DNA of 64,000 bases from CAXBMB01 sp052078155 (GCA_052078155.1 JBQJBP010000001.1:372001-436000), one strand, 5' to 3'; shown: positions 33,948 through 43,343, numbered from the stretch's first letter. Notes: a model not told the origin generated them from the sequence alone. Translations and numbers: made by a program.

Positions 33948-34151
33948 GTGTTGCAATGTAGCATACTATTTCTGCGGAAGTGTATTTAATTTTGACTTCT
34001 TCGGAATGATTTCCACCTGAACAGTTGAGAATAGAGTTTGTAACGATATGTAAAAATCAAATTTCTATTGGTACAGATGTGAAGAGGTGTCTGTATCAGG
34101 AGAAAATGGCTGGCTCATCTCCGGCCCTGGAGCTTGAGAGTGTCGCCCAGC

Positions 34152-35054
34152 TCAGGCCTGCAGAATAATGAGGATGGAGGCCAGAATGAGCAGAGATCCC
34201 AGGTACTCCAGTCCCGTGATCTTCTCTTTGAAGATAAAGAGAGAGGCGGCATAGGTGAAAAGCAGCTCGATCTGTCCCAGGGCGCGTACATAGGCGGCAT
34301 TCTGCAGGGCGAGGGCGGTGAACCAACCGGCTGACGCCGTTACGCCGCTGAGGCCGATGGGCAGAGCCACCTTCCACTCCCGAATGACTTTCCCGAGCTC
34401 TCCCGGTTTCTTCCAGATCAGGTAAATCATCATGGCCAGGCTCTGGCCGATGATGACGCAGGTCAGTGTCAGGGCGGCGCAGACAAAGAGCGGTTCGTGC
34501 TCCAGGGACAAAGATGCGGAGCGGTAAGCCACGCCGGACACCCCGAAAAGGGCACCGGAGGCCAGGCCCATCAGGGCGGATTTGTGGGTCCAGCCGGTGA
34601 GCAAGGCCTTCAGATTGACCTGCCCTTTGCCGAAAGACAGCAGCAGGATGCCCACCAGCCCGACAAAGATGGCCAGCCAACCCAGCAAAGTCGGGGATTC
34701 AGCTAAGACAACAGCGCCGATCAGGGCCGTTTGCAGGGTCTCTGTTTTGGAGTAAGCGGTGCCGACAGCAAAATTGCGAAGACCAAACAGCGCCACCAGC
34801 AGGGCTGTGGCAAAGATCTGGGCAGAACCACCCAGCAGGACAAAGAAAGCAAACTCCCAGTTTGGGGTGGGCAGCACATAGCCGCCGATCCAGACAAGCC
34901 CGGCCAGATAGGCGATGGCAGCCGGAAAGCCAAAGCCGAAACGTGCAAAGGTGGCACCTGCCGTGGAAACCTTGTCTTTGAGGTGCTTTTGCAGCGCAGA
35001 CCGAAGGTTCTGCAGGAACGCGGCGGCGATGACGATAGGGATCCAGGCTTCCAT
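34152..35054 (-). CDS. EamA/DMT superfamily transporter
   Basis: 300 residues from ATG 35054, with ten hydrophobic segments in two homologous halves (the second begins near 155 with ALMGLASGALFGVSGVAYRS). Inner-membrane metabolite exporter or importer; substrate unknown. The 35054 start follows AGAGGA with a long spacer and begins at the first helix (MEAWIPIVIAAAFL); a longer in-frame version to 35192 adds a non-hydrophobic, unconserved tail. The untranslated region upstream is unusually rich in hairpins (see findings). Confidence 0.85.
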   Translation of the reverse strand: MEAWIPIVIAAAFLQNLRSALQKHLKDKVSTAGATFARFGFGFPAAIAYLAGLVWIGGYVLPTPNWEFAFFVLLGGSAQIFATALLVALFGLRNFAVGTAYSKTETLQTALIGAVVLAESPTLLGWLAIFVGLVGILLLSFGKGQVNLKALLTGWTHKSALMGLASGALFGVSGVAYRSASLSLEHEPLFVCAALTLTCVIIGQSLAMMIYLIWKKPGELGKVIREWKVALPIGLSGVTASAGWFTALALQNAAYVRALGQIELLFTYAASLFIFKEKITGLEYLGSLLILASILIILQA

Positions 35055-35910
35055 GGTCTTCGGTAATCCTCTCTCGTCTTTGTCTCTTTGGGCCTGATTG
35101 CCTTTTGGGGCCCAGGGGGGTGTTTCTCGGGTCGACGGGTCATGCTGACCCGTCAGCAGGGGCGGGCGGGTATGACCCGCAGCAAAGTTCATAACCTGCC
35201 TTGCGGCGTTTGGTTCGCAAAACAGGTTTTCAGCAGCTTCTCCTCAAAGAAGGACAACCTGCGCGAACGGTCAATCAGGGGCTGCCCGACTGACTGTCCG
35301 TAAGGAGATTTCGGCCCTTCCGGTCGGCGATCAGGCAATCTTACCGAAGACGCAGCCAATAAAACCCGCTTTTCAGGTCAAAGATCTTTACCTGCGCGGG
35401 AATGCCCGACCAGATTTCTCCAGATCCTGAAGCGTGGCAGTTGACCCTTAGGGAGTTCCCCCTGAAGCGATCACCTGGATAGCTGCCGTGAGTTCGGCTG
35501 CGGCTCTGCCGCTGCCTTTCAGGCTCCCGGCGCCAAGCTCCCCTGTTGAGCTGCCAGTGTCAGGCTGCTCGTGTCAGGTTTCCCGCGCCGTCAGCAGATC
35601 TTATAACCGTCAGGTTTGATTGCTGGTTGAATTGCAGGTCAGCGCCTGATGCCTTGAGACTGGTTTCGGCGATGGCCTGTGTTAAGTCCAGCCCTGAAAG
35701 CGCGAAGCAGTTTTTGCTGATCCTGCAGAAAAGGAAACGGATCGGCAGACCATCCACCGACCCATGTCCATTTGCCCGGAATATTCTGTTCCCGACCTGC
35801 TGAGGAACCAGTAGGTATTGGGAACGGCTCTATAAAAACCTTATACCCTTCTTGTTGCAAATGAGATTATCTGCTTAGCTATATAAGATTTTCTTATTTT
35901 GGGTATCGCC
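35055..35910. other. Gene-free stretch of 856 bp
   Basis: Left part (35055-35345): hairpins GACGGGTCA-TGC-TGACCCGTC (35132-35152) and AACCTG...CAGGTT on the EamA leader. Middle (35350-35800): no recognizable gene; short open frames without ribosome sites. Right part: a GTTCCC...GGGAAC stem near 35789-35824 and AT-rich LysR promoter sequence. Confidence 0.6.
35882..35898. promoter_or_regulatory. Candidate LysR box
   Basis: ATAAG-ATTTT-CTTAT (35883-35897), inverted 5-bp arms in AT-rich DNA 13 bases before the lysR start; compatible with autoregulation, but unproven. Confidence 0.35.
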
Positions 35911-36813
35911 ATGTCCCTGCCATCTCTTAAAGCGCTGCAGGCTTTTGAAGCCGTGGCCCGTCTGGGCTCGGTCAGCCTTGCGGCGGAGGAGCTGCATGTC
36001 ACCCAGCCAGCAGTCAGCCAGCAGCTGAGGCTGCTGTCCTCTCACCTTGGCGTGACCCTGTTGCAGCGCCGGTCCGGAGGTCTGCATCTGACTGATCTGG
36101 GACAGGAGTTTGCCCGGCGCCTGTCCCCGGCTTTTTTTGAGATCAGGGCGGCAACAGAAAGCTTGCTGGAAAGGGATGTGCAGGAACGCAGCCTGACCGT
36201 TGCCATGCTGGCCACGCTGGCTGAGCGCTGGATGATCCCCCGGCTGGCCAGTTTTCAGGCTCTTCATCCGGAAATTGATGTGCGCTTGCTGGGGACGTCT
36301 TCCGAACTGGTCGCCCGTCAGAGCAGTGAGTCGGACCTGATGATCCTCACCGGAACCGGGATCTGGCCCGGTCTGAAGTCCTGGCCGCTCTTTCGAAATT
36401 GCAGCTTTCCGGTGATCAGTCCCGAGCTTCAGGCTCGCCTGCCGTTGCGTCATCCCGAAGACCTGGAACAGCACACTCTGTTGCAGGTTGACTCGGAACC
36501 CCGTCGTCAGAACTGGAGTGACTGGCTGTCCGGACAGGGGCTGACCGGGATAACAGCGCGCGGGACCCTGACGTTCAGCAACTCCAGTCATGCCATCGAA
36601 GCTGCCCTGTCGGGCCTTGGGGTGGCCATGGGCCATGACCCTTTCGTGGCGGATGCACTGGCTGCCGGGCGATTGCTGGCCCCCTTTGACTACCGTCTGG
36701 AAGGCCCGGGTGGCTACCACCTGGTTTGCCGCCAGGAAGTTGAAAAATTGCCTAAAGTGGCTTTGTTCCGATCCTGGTTGCTGGCCGAGGTTAAGACGGC
36801 CGTTTCCAGATGA
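35911..36813 (+). CDS. LysR family transcriptional regulator, GcvA-like
   Basis: 300 residues. N-terminal helix-turn-helix: LKALQAFEAVARLGSVSLAA followed by EELHVTQPAVSQQLRLLSSHLG (about 6-48). The remaining 210 residues are a periplasmic-binding-like effector domain (from about 90, LTVAMLATLAERWMIPRLAS), of the GcvA subgroup by its WMIPRL pattern. ATG 35911 is preferred to TTG 35899 because it begins the conserved helix. It reads toward the convergent ABC transporter pair with only 44 bp between ends, so any regulatory link would be through the far promoter at 38450. Confidence 0.88.
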   Translation: MSLPSLKALQAFEAVARLGSVSLAAEELHVTQPAVSQQLRLLSSHLGVTLLQRRSGGLHLTDLGQEFARRLSPAFFEIRAATESLLERDVQERSLTVAMLATLAERWMIPRLASFQALHPEIDVRLLGTSSELVARQSSESDLMILTGTGIWPGLKSWPLFRNCSFPVISPELQARLPLRHPEDLEQHTLLQVDSEPRRQNWSDWLSGQGLTGITARGTLTFSNSSHAIEAALSGLGVAMGHDPFVADALAAGRLLAPFDYRLEGPGGYHLVCRQEVEKLPKVALFRSWLLAEVKTAVSR

Positions 36814-36857
36814 ATCATTGAGTCAAAAACCTGCTTTAACTTTTTGACTTAGCTATT

Positions 36858-37613
36858 TTATTGACTGTCGACCCAAGGCGTCAGACGGTGGCACAACCGG
36901 TCCATGCTGTAATAGAGAACAAGGGCCATCAGCGCCAGCAGGAAGAGGGCGGCGAACAACAGGTCAATCTGCATGCGGGCGTTGGAATAGAGCATCAGAT
37001 GCCCCAGGCCGGAGGACGCCCCGACCCATTCACCCACCACCGCACCGATGGGCGCAACGGCCGTTGCCACCCGCAAGCCCGAGGCCAGCGCAGGCAGAGC
37101 TGCTGGAACCTTGATTTGCCAGAGCAACTGCCAGGGGCCGGCATCCATGGTGCGGGCCAGATCCAGCCAGCCAGGTTCCGTGCGGCGCAGTCCATCGAAA
37201 AAAGCAGCGGTGACCGGGAAATAGATGATCAGCACGGCCATGGCGACCTTTGAGGCCATGCCATAGCCCATCCAGAGCACCAGCAAGGGGGCCAGGGCGA
37301 ACACCGGAATGGCCTGGCTGATGACCAGAACCGGCAGCAGCCAGCGGCGCAAAGGGGCAAAAGAGGCGATGGTCAAAGCCGATACGGCGCCCAGCAGCGT
37401 ACCGATCAGCAAGCCCAACAGGATCTCACTCAGTGTGACGCTGGCATGAAAGAGCAAAAGGGAGACGTTGCCCTGGAGAGCCGACAGAACCCGCAATGGG
37501 GAGGGGAGGATGTAGTGAGGGGCCGCCGTCAGCCAGACGACAGCCTGCCATAGCGCCAGCAGGCCAAGGAAAATGGTCAGAGGACGGCGCAGGTACATCA
37601 CAGCCTTCATCAT
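36858..37613 (-). CDS. ABC transporter permease, NitT/TauT type
   Basis: 251-residue inner-membrane protein with about six transmembrane helices and the EAA-type loop DLARTMDAGPWQLLWQIKVPAALPALASG (condensed; residues about 150-175), which contacts the ATPase. Belongs to the BPD_transp_1 family of nitrate/sulfonate/taurine and HMP-precursor importers. Its start overlaps the ATPase stop by four bases (ATGA), proving coupling. No periplasmic binding protein is adjacent, so the importer is incomplete here. Substrate not assigned. Confidence 0.88.
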   Translation of the reverse strand: MMKAVMYLRRPLTIFLGLLALWQAVVWLTAAPHYILPSPLRVLSALQGNVSLLLFHASVTLSEILLGLLIGTLLGAVSALTIASFAPLRRWLLPVLVISQAIPVFALAPLLVLWMGYGMASKVAMAVLIIYFPVTAAFFDGLRRTEPGWLDLARTMDAGPWQLLWQIKVPAALPALASGLRVATAVAPIGAVVGEWVGASSGLGHLMLYSNARMQIDLLFAALFLLALMALVLYYSMDRLCHRLTPWVDSQ

Positions 37614-38449
37614 CGCGCAGACCCCTGAAGCTGTTCTGCTGAAGCTTCGGTCTGCTTCTGTTGGCCATTGCCGGTCGGGTCAGACAAGTGCCGCGCCTGG
37701 TGCAGCTGTCTGAAAAGCTCTGCCTGCTGTTGCAACAGGTCGGGTGCTGAGGGATCCCTGGCCGGCAATCCTTTGGGGGCGTCTATTTCCAGCAGGTGGG
37801 CAGGGCGGCCTTGCAGGATCAGGATGCGATGGCCCAGACGCAGTGCCTCCAGCGGGTCGTGGGTGACCAACAGGACCGTTTTGTCCGCCAGAGTTTCTGC
37901 GGCCAGATCCTGCAGATCCATCCGGGTGATGGCGTCCAGGGCTGAAAAGGGTTCATCCATCAGGACCAGCGGGCGGTCTTCCATCAGGGTGCGGGCCAGG
38001 GCCACCCGCTGGCGCATGCCGCCGGAGAGTTGCTTAGGCAGAGCCTGTAACACCTCGCCCAGCCCCAGCCGATTCAAAAGCAGGGCGGCTTTGTCTTTCA
38101 ACGCTGTCATGTCGCCTTTTGCGGTGGCACGCAGGCGGGGGCCCAGAAGGCAGTTGTCCAGGACCGACAGCCAGGGCAGCAGCAGGTCCTTTTGTGCCAT
38201 GTAAGCCAGCTGGCCTTTCTCCAGAGGACGCCCATGAAAACGCACTTCACCTTCCGCGTCATTGAGCAAACCGGATATCAGGTGCAGCAGGCTCGATTTG
38301 CCAACGCCCGAGGGGCCCAGCAGGCAGCAGGTCTGTCCGGTTGAAAGGGTCAGACTGAGATCTTCAAACAGCACCTGATTGCCATAGATCAGTCTGGCCT
38401 TGTCCAGAGTGAGGTCAGGCTGAGGCAGGGAGTTGGGGCTGGCGGACAT
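37610..38449 (-). CDS. ABC transporter ATP-binding protein, NitT/TauT type
   Basis: 279 residues. Walker A LLGPSGVGKSSLLHL (about 47-61), Q-loop AYMAQKDLLLPWLSV, signature LSGGMRQRVALARTL (about 140-154), Walker B LVLMDEPFSALD, H-loop VLLVTHDPLEALRLG. ATG 38449 follows AGGA with seven-base spacing and begins the ABC domain; an upstream frame to 38548 is not supported. Energizes the permease encoded immediately downstream. Sequence resembles the pyrimidine-precursor (ThiZ-like) and taurine/nitrate ATPases, too general to choose. Confidence 0.9.
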   Translation of the reverse strand: MSASPNSLPQPDLTLDKARLIYGNQVLFEDLSLTLSTGQTCCLLGPSGVGKSSLLHLISGLLNDAEGEVRFHGRPLEKGQLAYMAQKDLLLPWLSVLDNCLLGPRLRATAKGDMTALKDKAALLLNRLGLGEVLQALPKQLSGGMRQRVALARTLMEDRPLVLMDEPFSALDAITRMDLQDLAAETLADKTVLLVTHDPLEALRLGHRILILQGRPAHLLEIDAPKGLPARDPSAPDLLQQQAELFRQLHQARHLSDPTGNGQQKQTEASAEQLQGSAR

Positions 38450-38974
38450 TGAGAGTTCCTGATTGCGACAGCCTGATGAGGCAGGACGGATGACGTGGCG
38501 AGGTAAAAGATGTGGCGTGGGAAAGGAGCGCTGCGGTCGAAAGAGCATAAAACTCTAAAACCAGGTCCCTTGGCGCAGATTTATCACCTGACCGGGACCA
38601 AAGCGCGAATTTACCTCATTTCAATGCGTTAGATTGTGTTTCACTCATCTGTCTTAAGCGCAAATCACTTTCAACTAAAGTCTTCATGTTTTCCTGTGCG
38701 AGCGATAAAACCTCGCGTAAAGCGTTTCTCTTTAGGGCAGTCTGGTGCTGAGTTAAAATCTGGCCGGGTTGTGAGATGCTGAAACGCGTCTGCTGCCAGC
38801 TTCTGGATCAGGCGGCCTTCGGTCTGTCAAAAGCGGTCATGGCTTTGCCAAAACAGACTGTAATTGCTCTGTCAGTGGCGGTGATCTTAGGGGTCTGCCG
38901 GAGAGAGTGGTTTTTTGGGGCGTTAGTGGTTTTGAGCGCCTTCAGAGGTGATTTTTTTAGGGACACCAGCCGTG
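38450..38974. other. Divergent gap of 525 bp
   Basis: Separates the minus-strand ABC operon from the plus-strand DUF192 gene. Holds a degenerate repeat copy (38598-38682). An open frame starting at 38776 overlaps the DUF192 gene and lacks family resemblance, so it is not called. Confidence 0.6.
38598..38682 (-). repeat. Degenerate member of the dispersed repeat family
   Basis: GCGCGAATTTACCTCATTTC, then AATGCGTTAGATTGTGTTTC, then AAGCGCAAATCACTTTCAAC, align in order with the copy at 47105-47243 (GCGTGAATTTGCCTCTTTTC etc.). Only the inner part is retained. Confidence 0.55.
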
Positions 38975-39517
38975 ATGTTGATTTCTTTTGCTGTCGAGTC
39001 GCTGGCGCCAGGCCGGATTGGTCGCGCCAACAGCCCAAAGCGCTTCTGGCAAGGGGTCCTGTTGGCCTTTGCCGTGATTTTGGGGCTGGTGATGGCAGGG
39101 GCTGGCCCGGCAGTTGCGCAGGAGGTGACCTTTGAACGGGACGTTCTGGAGATTGTCACTCAATCGGGCGCACGCCACAGTTTTTCAGTGGAAGTGGCTC
39201 AAACATCAGAGCAAATGGCCCAGGGGCTGATGTACCGTCAGGACCTGGCACCGGATGCCGGCATGATTTTTCTGCACAAGCGGGCAAAAATCGCCGCAAT
39301 GTGGATGAAAAACACCTTCATTTCCCTGGATATGCTGTTCATCGATTCCAAGGGACGGGTGCAGAAAATAGCCAAACGGACCGTGCCCTTGTCCGAAAAG
39401 ACCATTGCATCCAACCGCCGGGTTCTGGCGGTTCTGGAGCTGAAAGGTGGCACCGCTGACCGGTTGGGACTTGCCGTGGGAGACCGGGTGGAGCACCCGG
39501 CCTTCCAAAACCGGTAG
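38975..39517 (+). CDS. DUF192 family exported protein
   Basis: 180 residues. N-terminal hydrophobic segment (about 24-46) ends in AGAGPAVAQE, a good signal-peptidase site, so the mature domain is periplasmic. The DUF192 domain (about 55-175) shows the characteristic SEQMAQGLMYRQDLAPDAGM (about 77-96), MWMKNTFISLDMLFID and LELKGGTADRLGL. Family function is unknown, though a halophilic relative has a small beta-barrel fold. ATG 38975 used; GTG 38948 is also in frame. Single gene. Confidence 0.85.
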   Translation: MLISFAVESLAPGRIGRANSPKRFWQGVLLAFAVILGLVMAGAGPAVAQEVTFERDVLEIVTQSGARHSFSVEVAQTSEQMAQGLMYRQDLAPDAGMIFLHKRAKIAAMWMKNTFISLDMLFIDSKGRVQKIAKRTVPLSEKTIASNRRVLAVLELKGGTADRLGLAVGDRVEHPAFQNR

Positions 39518-39593
39518 AGGTGGAGCGCTGATCTGACCTGCCTGCCTTGAGGCAGTCAGAGGGGCCAAACCAGCAAATTCTGTTTTTGGTGCC

Positions 39594-39926
39594 TTATGCA
39601 GGCGTATCGCTTTCAGCAACGGCCTGCTGGGCCAGAGGCTGCCAGCCTTCACCAGCGGCCAGGAGGCAGGAAACGCCGTCCGGGCGGGTGAGGATCACGG
39701 TCCAGGTTGTGCCTTCACCGGTGCTGAGAACTTCCAGCAGCGCACCTGAAGAGGTTACGCCGACAGCGACCGGGGCTTCACTGTATTTGGTGGCCAGGTG
39801 GGACAGCACTTTGTCGCGGGCATTGCAAGTGGGAGCCTGCTGTGCGTCAGCAGAGTTAATGGCAGGGGCGCCCATAAGGACGACGGTGCCGAGGGCTAAG
39901 GCGGTGCTTCTGACAAGGTTTAACAT
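39594..39926 (-). CDS. Small exported protein of unknown function
   Basis: 110 residues. Clear signal peptide: MLNLVRSTALALGTVVLMGA then NSADAQQAP (cleavage near residue 28). The mature part has two cysteines (TCNARDK and VSCLLAAGEGW) that could form a disulfide, and a TWTVILTRPDGVSCLLAAG core recognised in uncharacterized alphaproteobacterial exported proteins. GGAG precedes ATG 39926. I know no function. Convergent with the DUF192 gene, 76 bp apart. Confidence 0.7.
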   Translation of the reverse strand: MLNLVRSTALALGTVVLMGAPAINSADAQQAPTCNARDKVLSHLATKYSEAPVAVGVTSSGALLEVLSTGEGTTWTVILTRPDGVSCLLAAGEGWQPLAQQAVAESDTPA

Positions 39927-40531
39927 AACTCCATTCTCCGGTTGTAGTAGATATCGGCGTTTACTTAGGGTTCACGCGTTCTCAGTGGGTTTAGCGTGCC
40001 ATAAAAAGTTAAACGGCCAATTAAATCTTTAATAAGATATGGTAAATTGCTTGATGACGATCAAGTAACCAAATTTTTACCACTTTATTGAGATTTTTAC
40101 GGTATGTTAATTTGGGTATTATTCAGTTTTTTGTGTTATTTATTTGTTTCGATTTGATTTGGGCGGCGCTTCTTTGATTTTTCTTTGGGAAGGCGTGACC
40201 CGGTGGCGGAGAGAAAAATGTCGTCCTTTTGCCGGAGCATGAATTTTTCTTAGTCAGTGATGTGTTGAGGGGAAACTTTTCTAAAGACTGTCTGGCAACA
40301 GCAGATCGGGCGCTTCTTTATGTTCTTTCGACTCAGTTTTGGCATCTGAACGGGTTAACCGAATCTTGGAGTTGATCAGACTTTCACGTTCTTGCAGGAG
40401 CAGGGGACGACAGTTGGCGTTGTGCGCAGGCAAGAGGGCTGGAGGGTTGTTCGAGGCCCCTTGGAATGCCTGAGAGCAGGTAGAAGGGGATAAAAGACCG
40501 GACTGGAACAGGGAGAGGTTTGGTTGAATGC
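39927..40531. other. AT-rich gene-free stretch of 605 bp
   Basis: The portion about 40020-40200 is much richer in A and T than its surroundings, with T-runs and TTATTTATTTG-type sequence, and no open frame on either strand. It could be a promoter, an old insertion or a nucleoid-protein binding region. Confidence 0.6.
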
Positions 40532-41215
40532 TCAGCTCTGTTTTTTCTGGCTGTTTTCAAACTCGATGCGAACCTGCTTCCAGGCGTAATCAATGTGGTA
40601 GTGAATTTCTTTGTCCAGCCGTTCTGCATCGCCCTGTTCAAGACAGGCCACCAGCACATGGTGAACATCTGCCATTTCTTTGGGCTCTTTGAACAGCTGT
40701 CCGATCAGGGCGATGATAAGGCGGTTTTCATCAGCGATTGAGCGAAACAAACCGACCAGTTTCTTGTTGCCGCTGATCTGACAGAGCATTTCGTGGAATT
40801 TAAGGTCCTGCTCTACCTGATGATAGAGATCGCCTTGTTCTGCCAGATCTTCCATGACTTTGATCTGGGCTTTCAGGTCCAGGATATCTTCCGGCGTTGC
40901 CCGCTCTACGGCAAGACTGCAGGCGTAGCGCTCCAGGGCGATCCTCAGACTGTAGATGTCATCCAATTCATCCAGGTCCAGCGTCCGGACAAAAAATCCG
41001 CGCCGTGGGTTGGATGTCAGCAACCCTGCCTGTTCCAGGCGACGCGCCGCTTCACGCAGGGGCGCACGGCTTATCCCCAATTGTCGTGCCAGTTCTGATT
41101 CAACAACTCTGGTCCCGGGTGCCAGTTCCCCCTGGATGATGGCACGGCGCAGTTTTTGGGTGGTTTCTTCAACCAGGTCCGTCTGCTGCAGCTTGTCGAA
41201 AATGTTATTTTCCAA
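40532..41215 (-). CDS. GntR/FCD family transcriptional regulator
   Basis: 227 residues: winged helix (about 16-75, LARQLGISRAPLREAARRLE as recognition helix region) followed by an FCD domain (about 85-215) with the metal-site type histidines in KFHEMLCQISGN and DVHHVLVACLEQ. Start ATG 41215. It diverges from the peptide-type ABC transporter operon with 510 bp between, and is the probable local regulator of it. The candidate operator ACTGTCGACAGT (41318-41329) lies in between. Effector unknown. Confidence 0.87.
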   Translation of the reverse strand: MENNIFDKLQQTDLVEETTQKLRRAIIQGELAPGTRVVESELARQLGISRAPLREAARRLEQAGLLTSNPRRGFFVRTLDLDELDDIYSLRIALERYACSLAVERATPEDILDLKAQIKVMEDLAEQGDLYHQVEQDLKFHEMLCQISGNKKLVGLFRSIADENRLIIALIGQLFKEPKEMADVHHVLVACLEQGDAERLDKEIHYHIDYAWKQVRIEFENSQKKQS

Positions 41216-41725
41216 GAAGGGACCAATCTTTTCAGGCAGGGTTGAGTAAGCTCGGCGAGGGCGAAAATGCTAGTTTTCCCGAGCGATTTTTTCAATTCAA
41301 TATCCCAGTTTTGTTAAACTGTCGACAGTATACAATTTTGTTGTAAGGCCATTTCACTTGTGGCAGCATCCTCACGTGATCGAGAGGATTTGGGGGAAAA
41401 TCCACAATAACCAATTGATGAACGTTGTTCTGTGGTGGGGAGCCGCTACGGGCCTATTGAGCCCGCGTCATGATCAAACGGGATCATTTTCTTGACTGCT
41501 TCTCTTTCGGCTGGAGCCTTCGAATTGTGAGGTGAGCGAAAGGAAAGGGGAGAGAGCTGACCCTTATTAAACCCCGACAGACGGTGAGTCGTCGCTGACA
41601 CCAAGCTGATTGGTCACGGACGAAGATGGACGGTAGGTGAGGTCTGAATTTGGCCCGCACCCCGCCGCCTAAGTTGGATCAAGCCTTCTGAAACGGAGGC
41701 ATCATCATAGGTAAGGGAAGCTTTC
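41216..41725. other. Divergent control region, GntR gene / ABC transporter operon (510 bp)
   Basis: Contains the palindrome at 41318-41329 and a hairpin GGATTT-GGGGG-AAAATCC near 41384. No coding frame with support. Confidence 0.6.
41311..41336. promoter_or_regulatory. Candidate operator for the GntR/FCD regulator
   Basis: Perfect 12-bp palindrome ACTGTCGACAGT (41318-41329) flanked by TTGT on the left and ACAA on the right, offset by one base. About 100 bp before the GntR start and 400 bp before the transporter. Confidence 0.55.
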
Positions 41726-43300
41726 ATGAGGGATACTTTGCGCAAATTTACGGTCGCGGCCACCTGTGCCGTCGCCCTGACGATCGGAGGCGCTGCGGCT
41801 CTGGCTGCTGACGCACCGAAGTCCGGCGGGACCTTGAACCTGGTTATCCAGCCGGAACCGCCAGGGTTGATGCTGGGCCTGGTCCAGAACGGCCCCACCC
41901 AGATGGTGGCAGGCAACATTTATGAATCACTGGTGCGTTATGACGGTGATCTTCAGCCCATGCCCAATCTGGCGACCTCCTGGGACGTGAACGAAGACGG
42001 CACGATCTACACCTTCAATCTCAAAAAGAACGCAACCTGGCACGATGGGACACCTTTTACCGCCCATGATGTGGTGTTCACTGCAGATAAATTCCTGCGT
42101 GAAACCCATGCCCGGTTCCGCGTGACCCTGGGCTATGTGACCAAGATCGAAGCCGTGGACGATCACACGGTTCGCTTCACCTTGCGTGAGCCTTTCGGTC
42201 CCTTCATGGGGATTTTCGAAGGCGGCACTATGCCGATCATTCCCAAGCACATCTATGACGGCACGGATTACAAAAACAATCCTGCCAATGCGACACCCAT
42301 TGGCACTGGCCCCTACAAGTTTGCTGAGTGGAAGAAGGGGTCTTACATCCGTCTGGAAAAGAACGAAAACTACCACACGGAAGGCCAGCCCTATCTGGAT
42401 GAAATCTACTGGCACGTGATCCCGGATTCCGCCTCTCGTGCTGTGGCTTACGAAACCGGTAAAGTCGACGTGCTGCCGGGTGGCTCCGTTGAAAACTGGG
42501 ATGTGCAGCGTCTGACCGACCTGGACAACTCCTGTGTCTCCGGTAAAGGCTGGGAGTTCTTCGCCCCCCACGCTTTCGCCTGGCTGAACAACCGCAACAA
42601 GCCTCTGGATGACAAGCGTTTCCGTCAGGCCATCATGTATGCCATGGACCGGAATTTCGCTAAAGATGCCATCTGGAACGGCCTGGGCACCATTCCCTCC
42701 GGTCCTGTCAGCTCCAAAACCCGCTTCTACAGCGACGACGTGACCCAATACGACTACAACCCGGACAAGGCCCGGGCTCTGCTGGAAGAAATGGGTTACG
42801 ACGGCACCCCGGTGCGTCTGCTGCCGCTGCCTTACGGCGAAACCTGGCAGCGCTGGGCAGAAGCCATGCGTCAGAACCTGGAAGAAGTCGGCATCAAGGT
42901 CGAAATGGTGGCCTCCGATGTGGCTGGCTGGAACCAGAAGCTGAACGAATGGGACTACGACATCGCCTTCACCTACCTCTACCAGTACGGTGATCCGGCA
43001 CTGGGTGTTGCCCGGACCTACTTCTCCGACAACATCGCCAAGGGCTCTCCCTGGAACAACGTGGAAGGCTACGTGAATCCCAAAGTGGATGAACTCTTCC
43101 GTGAAGCCGCTGTGGCTTTCCCGGCCTCCAAACGTCAGGAAATCTACAACGAAGTCCAGAAGATCATCGTGGACGACGTTCCTGTGGCCTGGCTGATGGA
43201 ACTGGAGTTCCCGACAATCTACCGCTGTGATGTCAAAGACCTGATCTCCACAGCTGTCGGGGTCAACAACGGCCTCTACAACACCTGGCTGGATCGCTAA
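41726..43300 (+). CDS. ABC transporter substrate-binding protein, peptide/nickel family (SBP_bac_5)
   Basis: 524-residue periplasmic receptor. The signal peptide (about 1-27, VAATCAVALTIGGAAALAAD) is followed by GGTLNLVIQPEPPGL and the conserved YESLVRYDGDLQPMPNLATSWD region (condensed; residues 68-90), then ATWHDGTPFTAHDVVFT, diagnostic for the family. No ribosome site is strong (GGAAGC, AAGGGAAG near). First gene of a four-gene operon with two permeases and a double ATPase, preceded by a divergent GntR regulator. The ligand may be a di/oligopeptide, opine or other small amide. Confidence 0.92.
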   Translation: MRDTLRKFTVAATCAVALTIGGAAALAADAPKSGGTLNLVIQPEPPGLMLGLVQNGPTQMVAGNIYESLVRYDGDLQPMPNLATSWDVNEDGTIYTFNLKKNATWHDGTPFTAHDVVFTADKFLRETHARFRVTLGYVTKIEAVDDHTVRFTLREPFGPFMGIFEGGTMPIIPKHIYDGTDYKNNPANATPIGTGPYKFAEWKKGSYIRLEKNENYHTEGQPYLDEIYWHVIPDSASRAVAYETGKVDVLPGGSVENWDVQRLTDLDNSCVSGKGWEFFAPHAFAWLNNRNKPLDDKRFRQAIMYAMDRNFAKDAIWNGLGTIPSGPVSSKTRFYSDDVTQYDYNPDKARALLEEMGYDGTPVRLLPLPYGETWQRWAEAMRQNLEEVGIKVEMVASDVAGWNQKLNEWDYDIAFTYLYQYGDPALGVARTYFSDNIAKGSPWNNVEGYVNPKVDELFREAAVAFPASKRQEIYNEVQKIIVDDVPVAWLMELEFPTIYRCDVKDLISTAVGVNNGLYNTWLDR

Positions 43301-43317
43301 GGCGAGTTCCAGGAACT

Positions 43318-43343
43318 GGGGCGGCTTCCAAGGGAGCCGCCCC
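43318..43343 (+). terminator. Stem-loop after the binding-protein gene
   Basis: GGGGCGGCT / AGCCGCCCC perfect 9-bp stem, 18 bp past the stop, with another GCCCGC...GCGGGC hairpin near 43414-43438. Probably an mRNA-stabilizing or attenuating element between receptor and permease genes. Confidence 0.7.

Noticed and set aside
35546..35803. Short open frame in the large gap before the LysR gene
   Set aside because: No ribosome site, no recognizable domain, and a shadow frame exists on the other strand.
38776..39135. Open frame upstream of and overlapping the DUF192 gene
   Set aside because: Overlaps a supported gene in another frame, has no family similarity and lacks a ribosome site.
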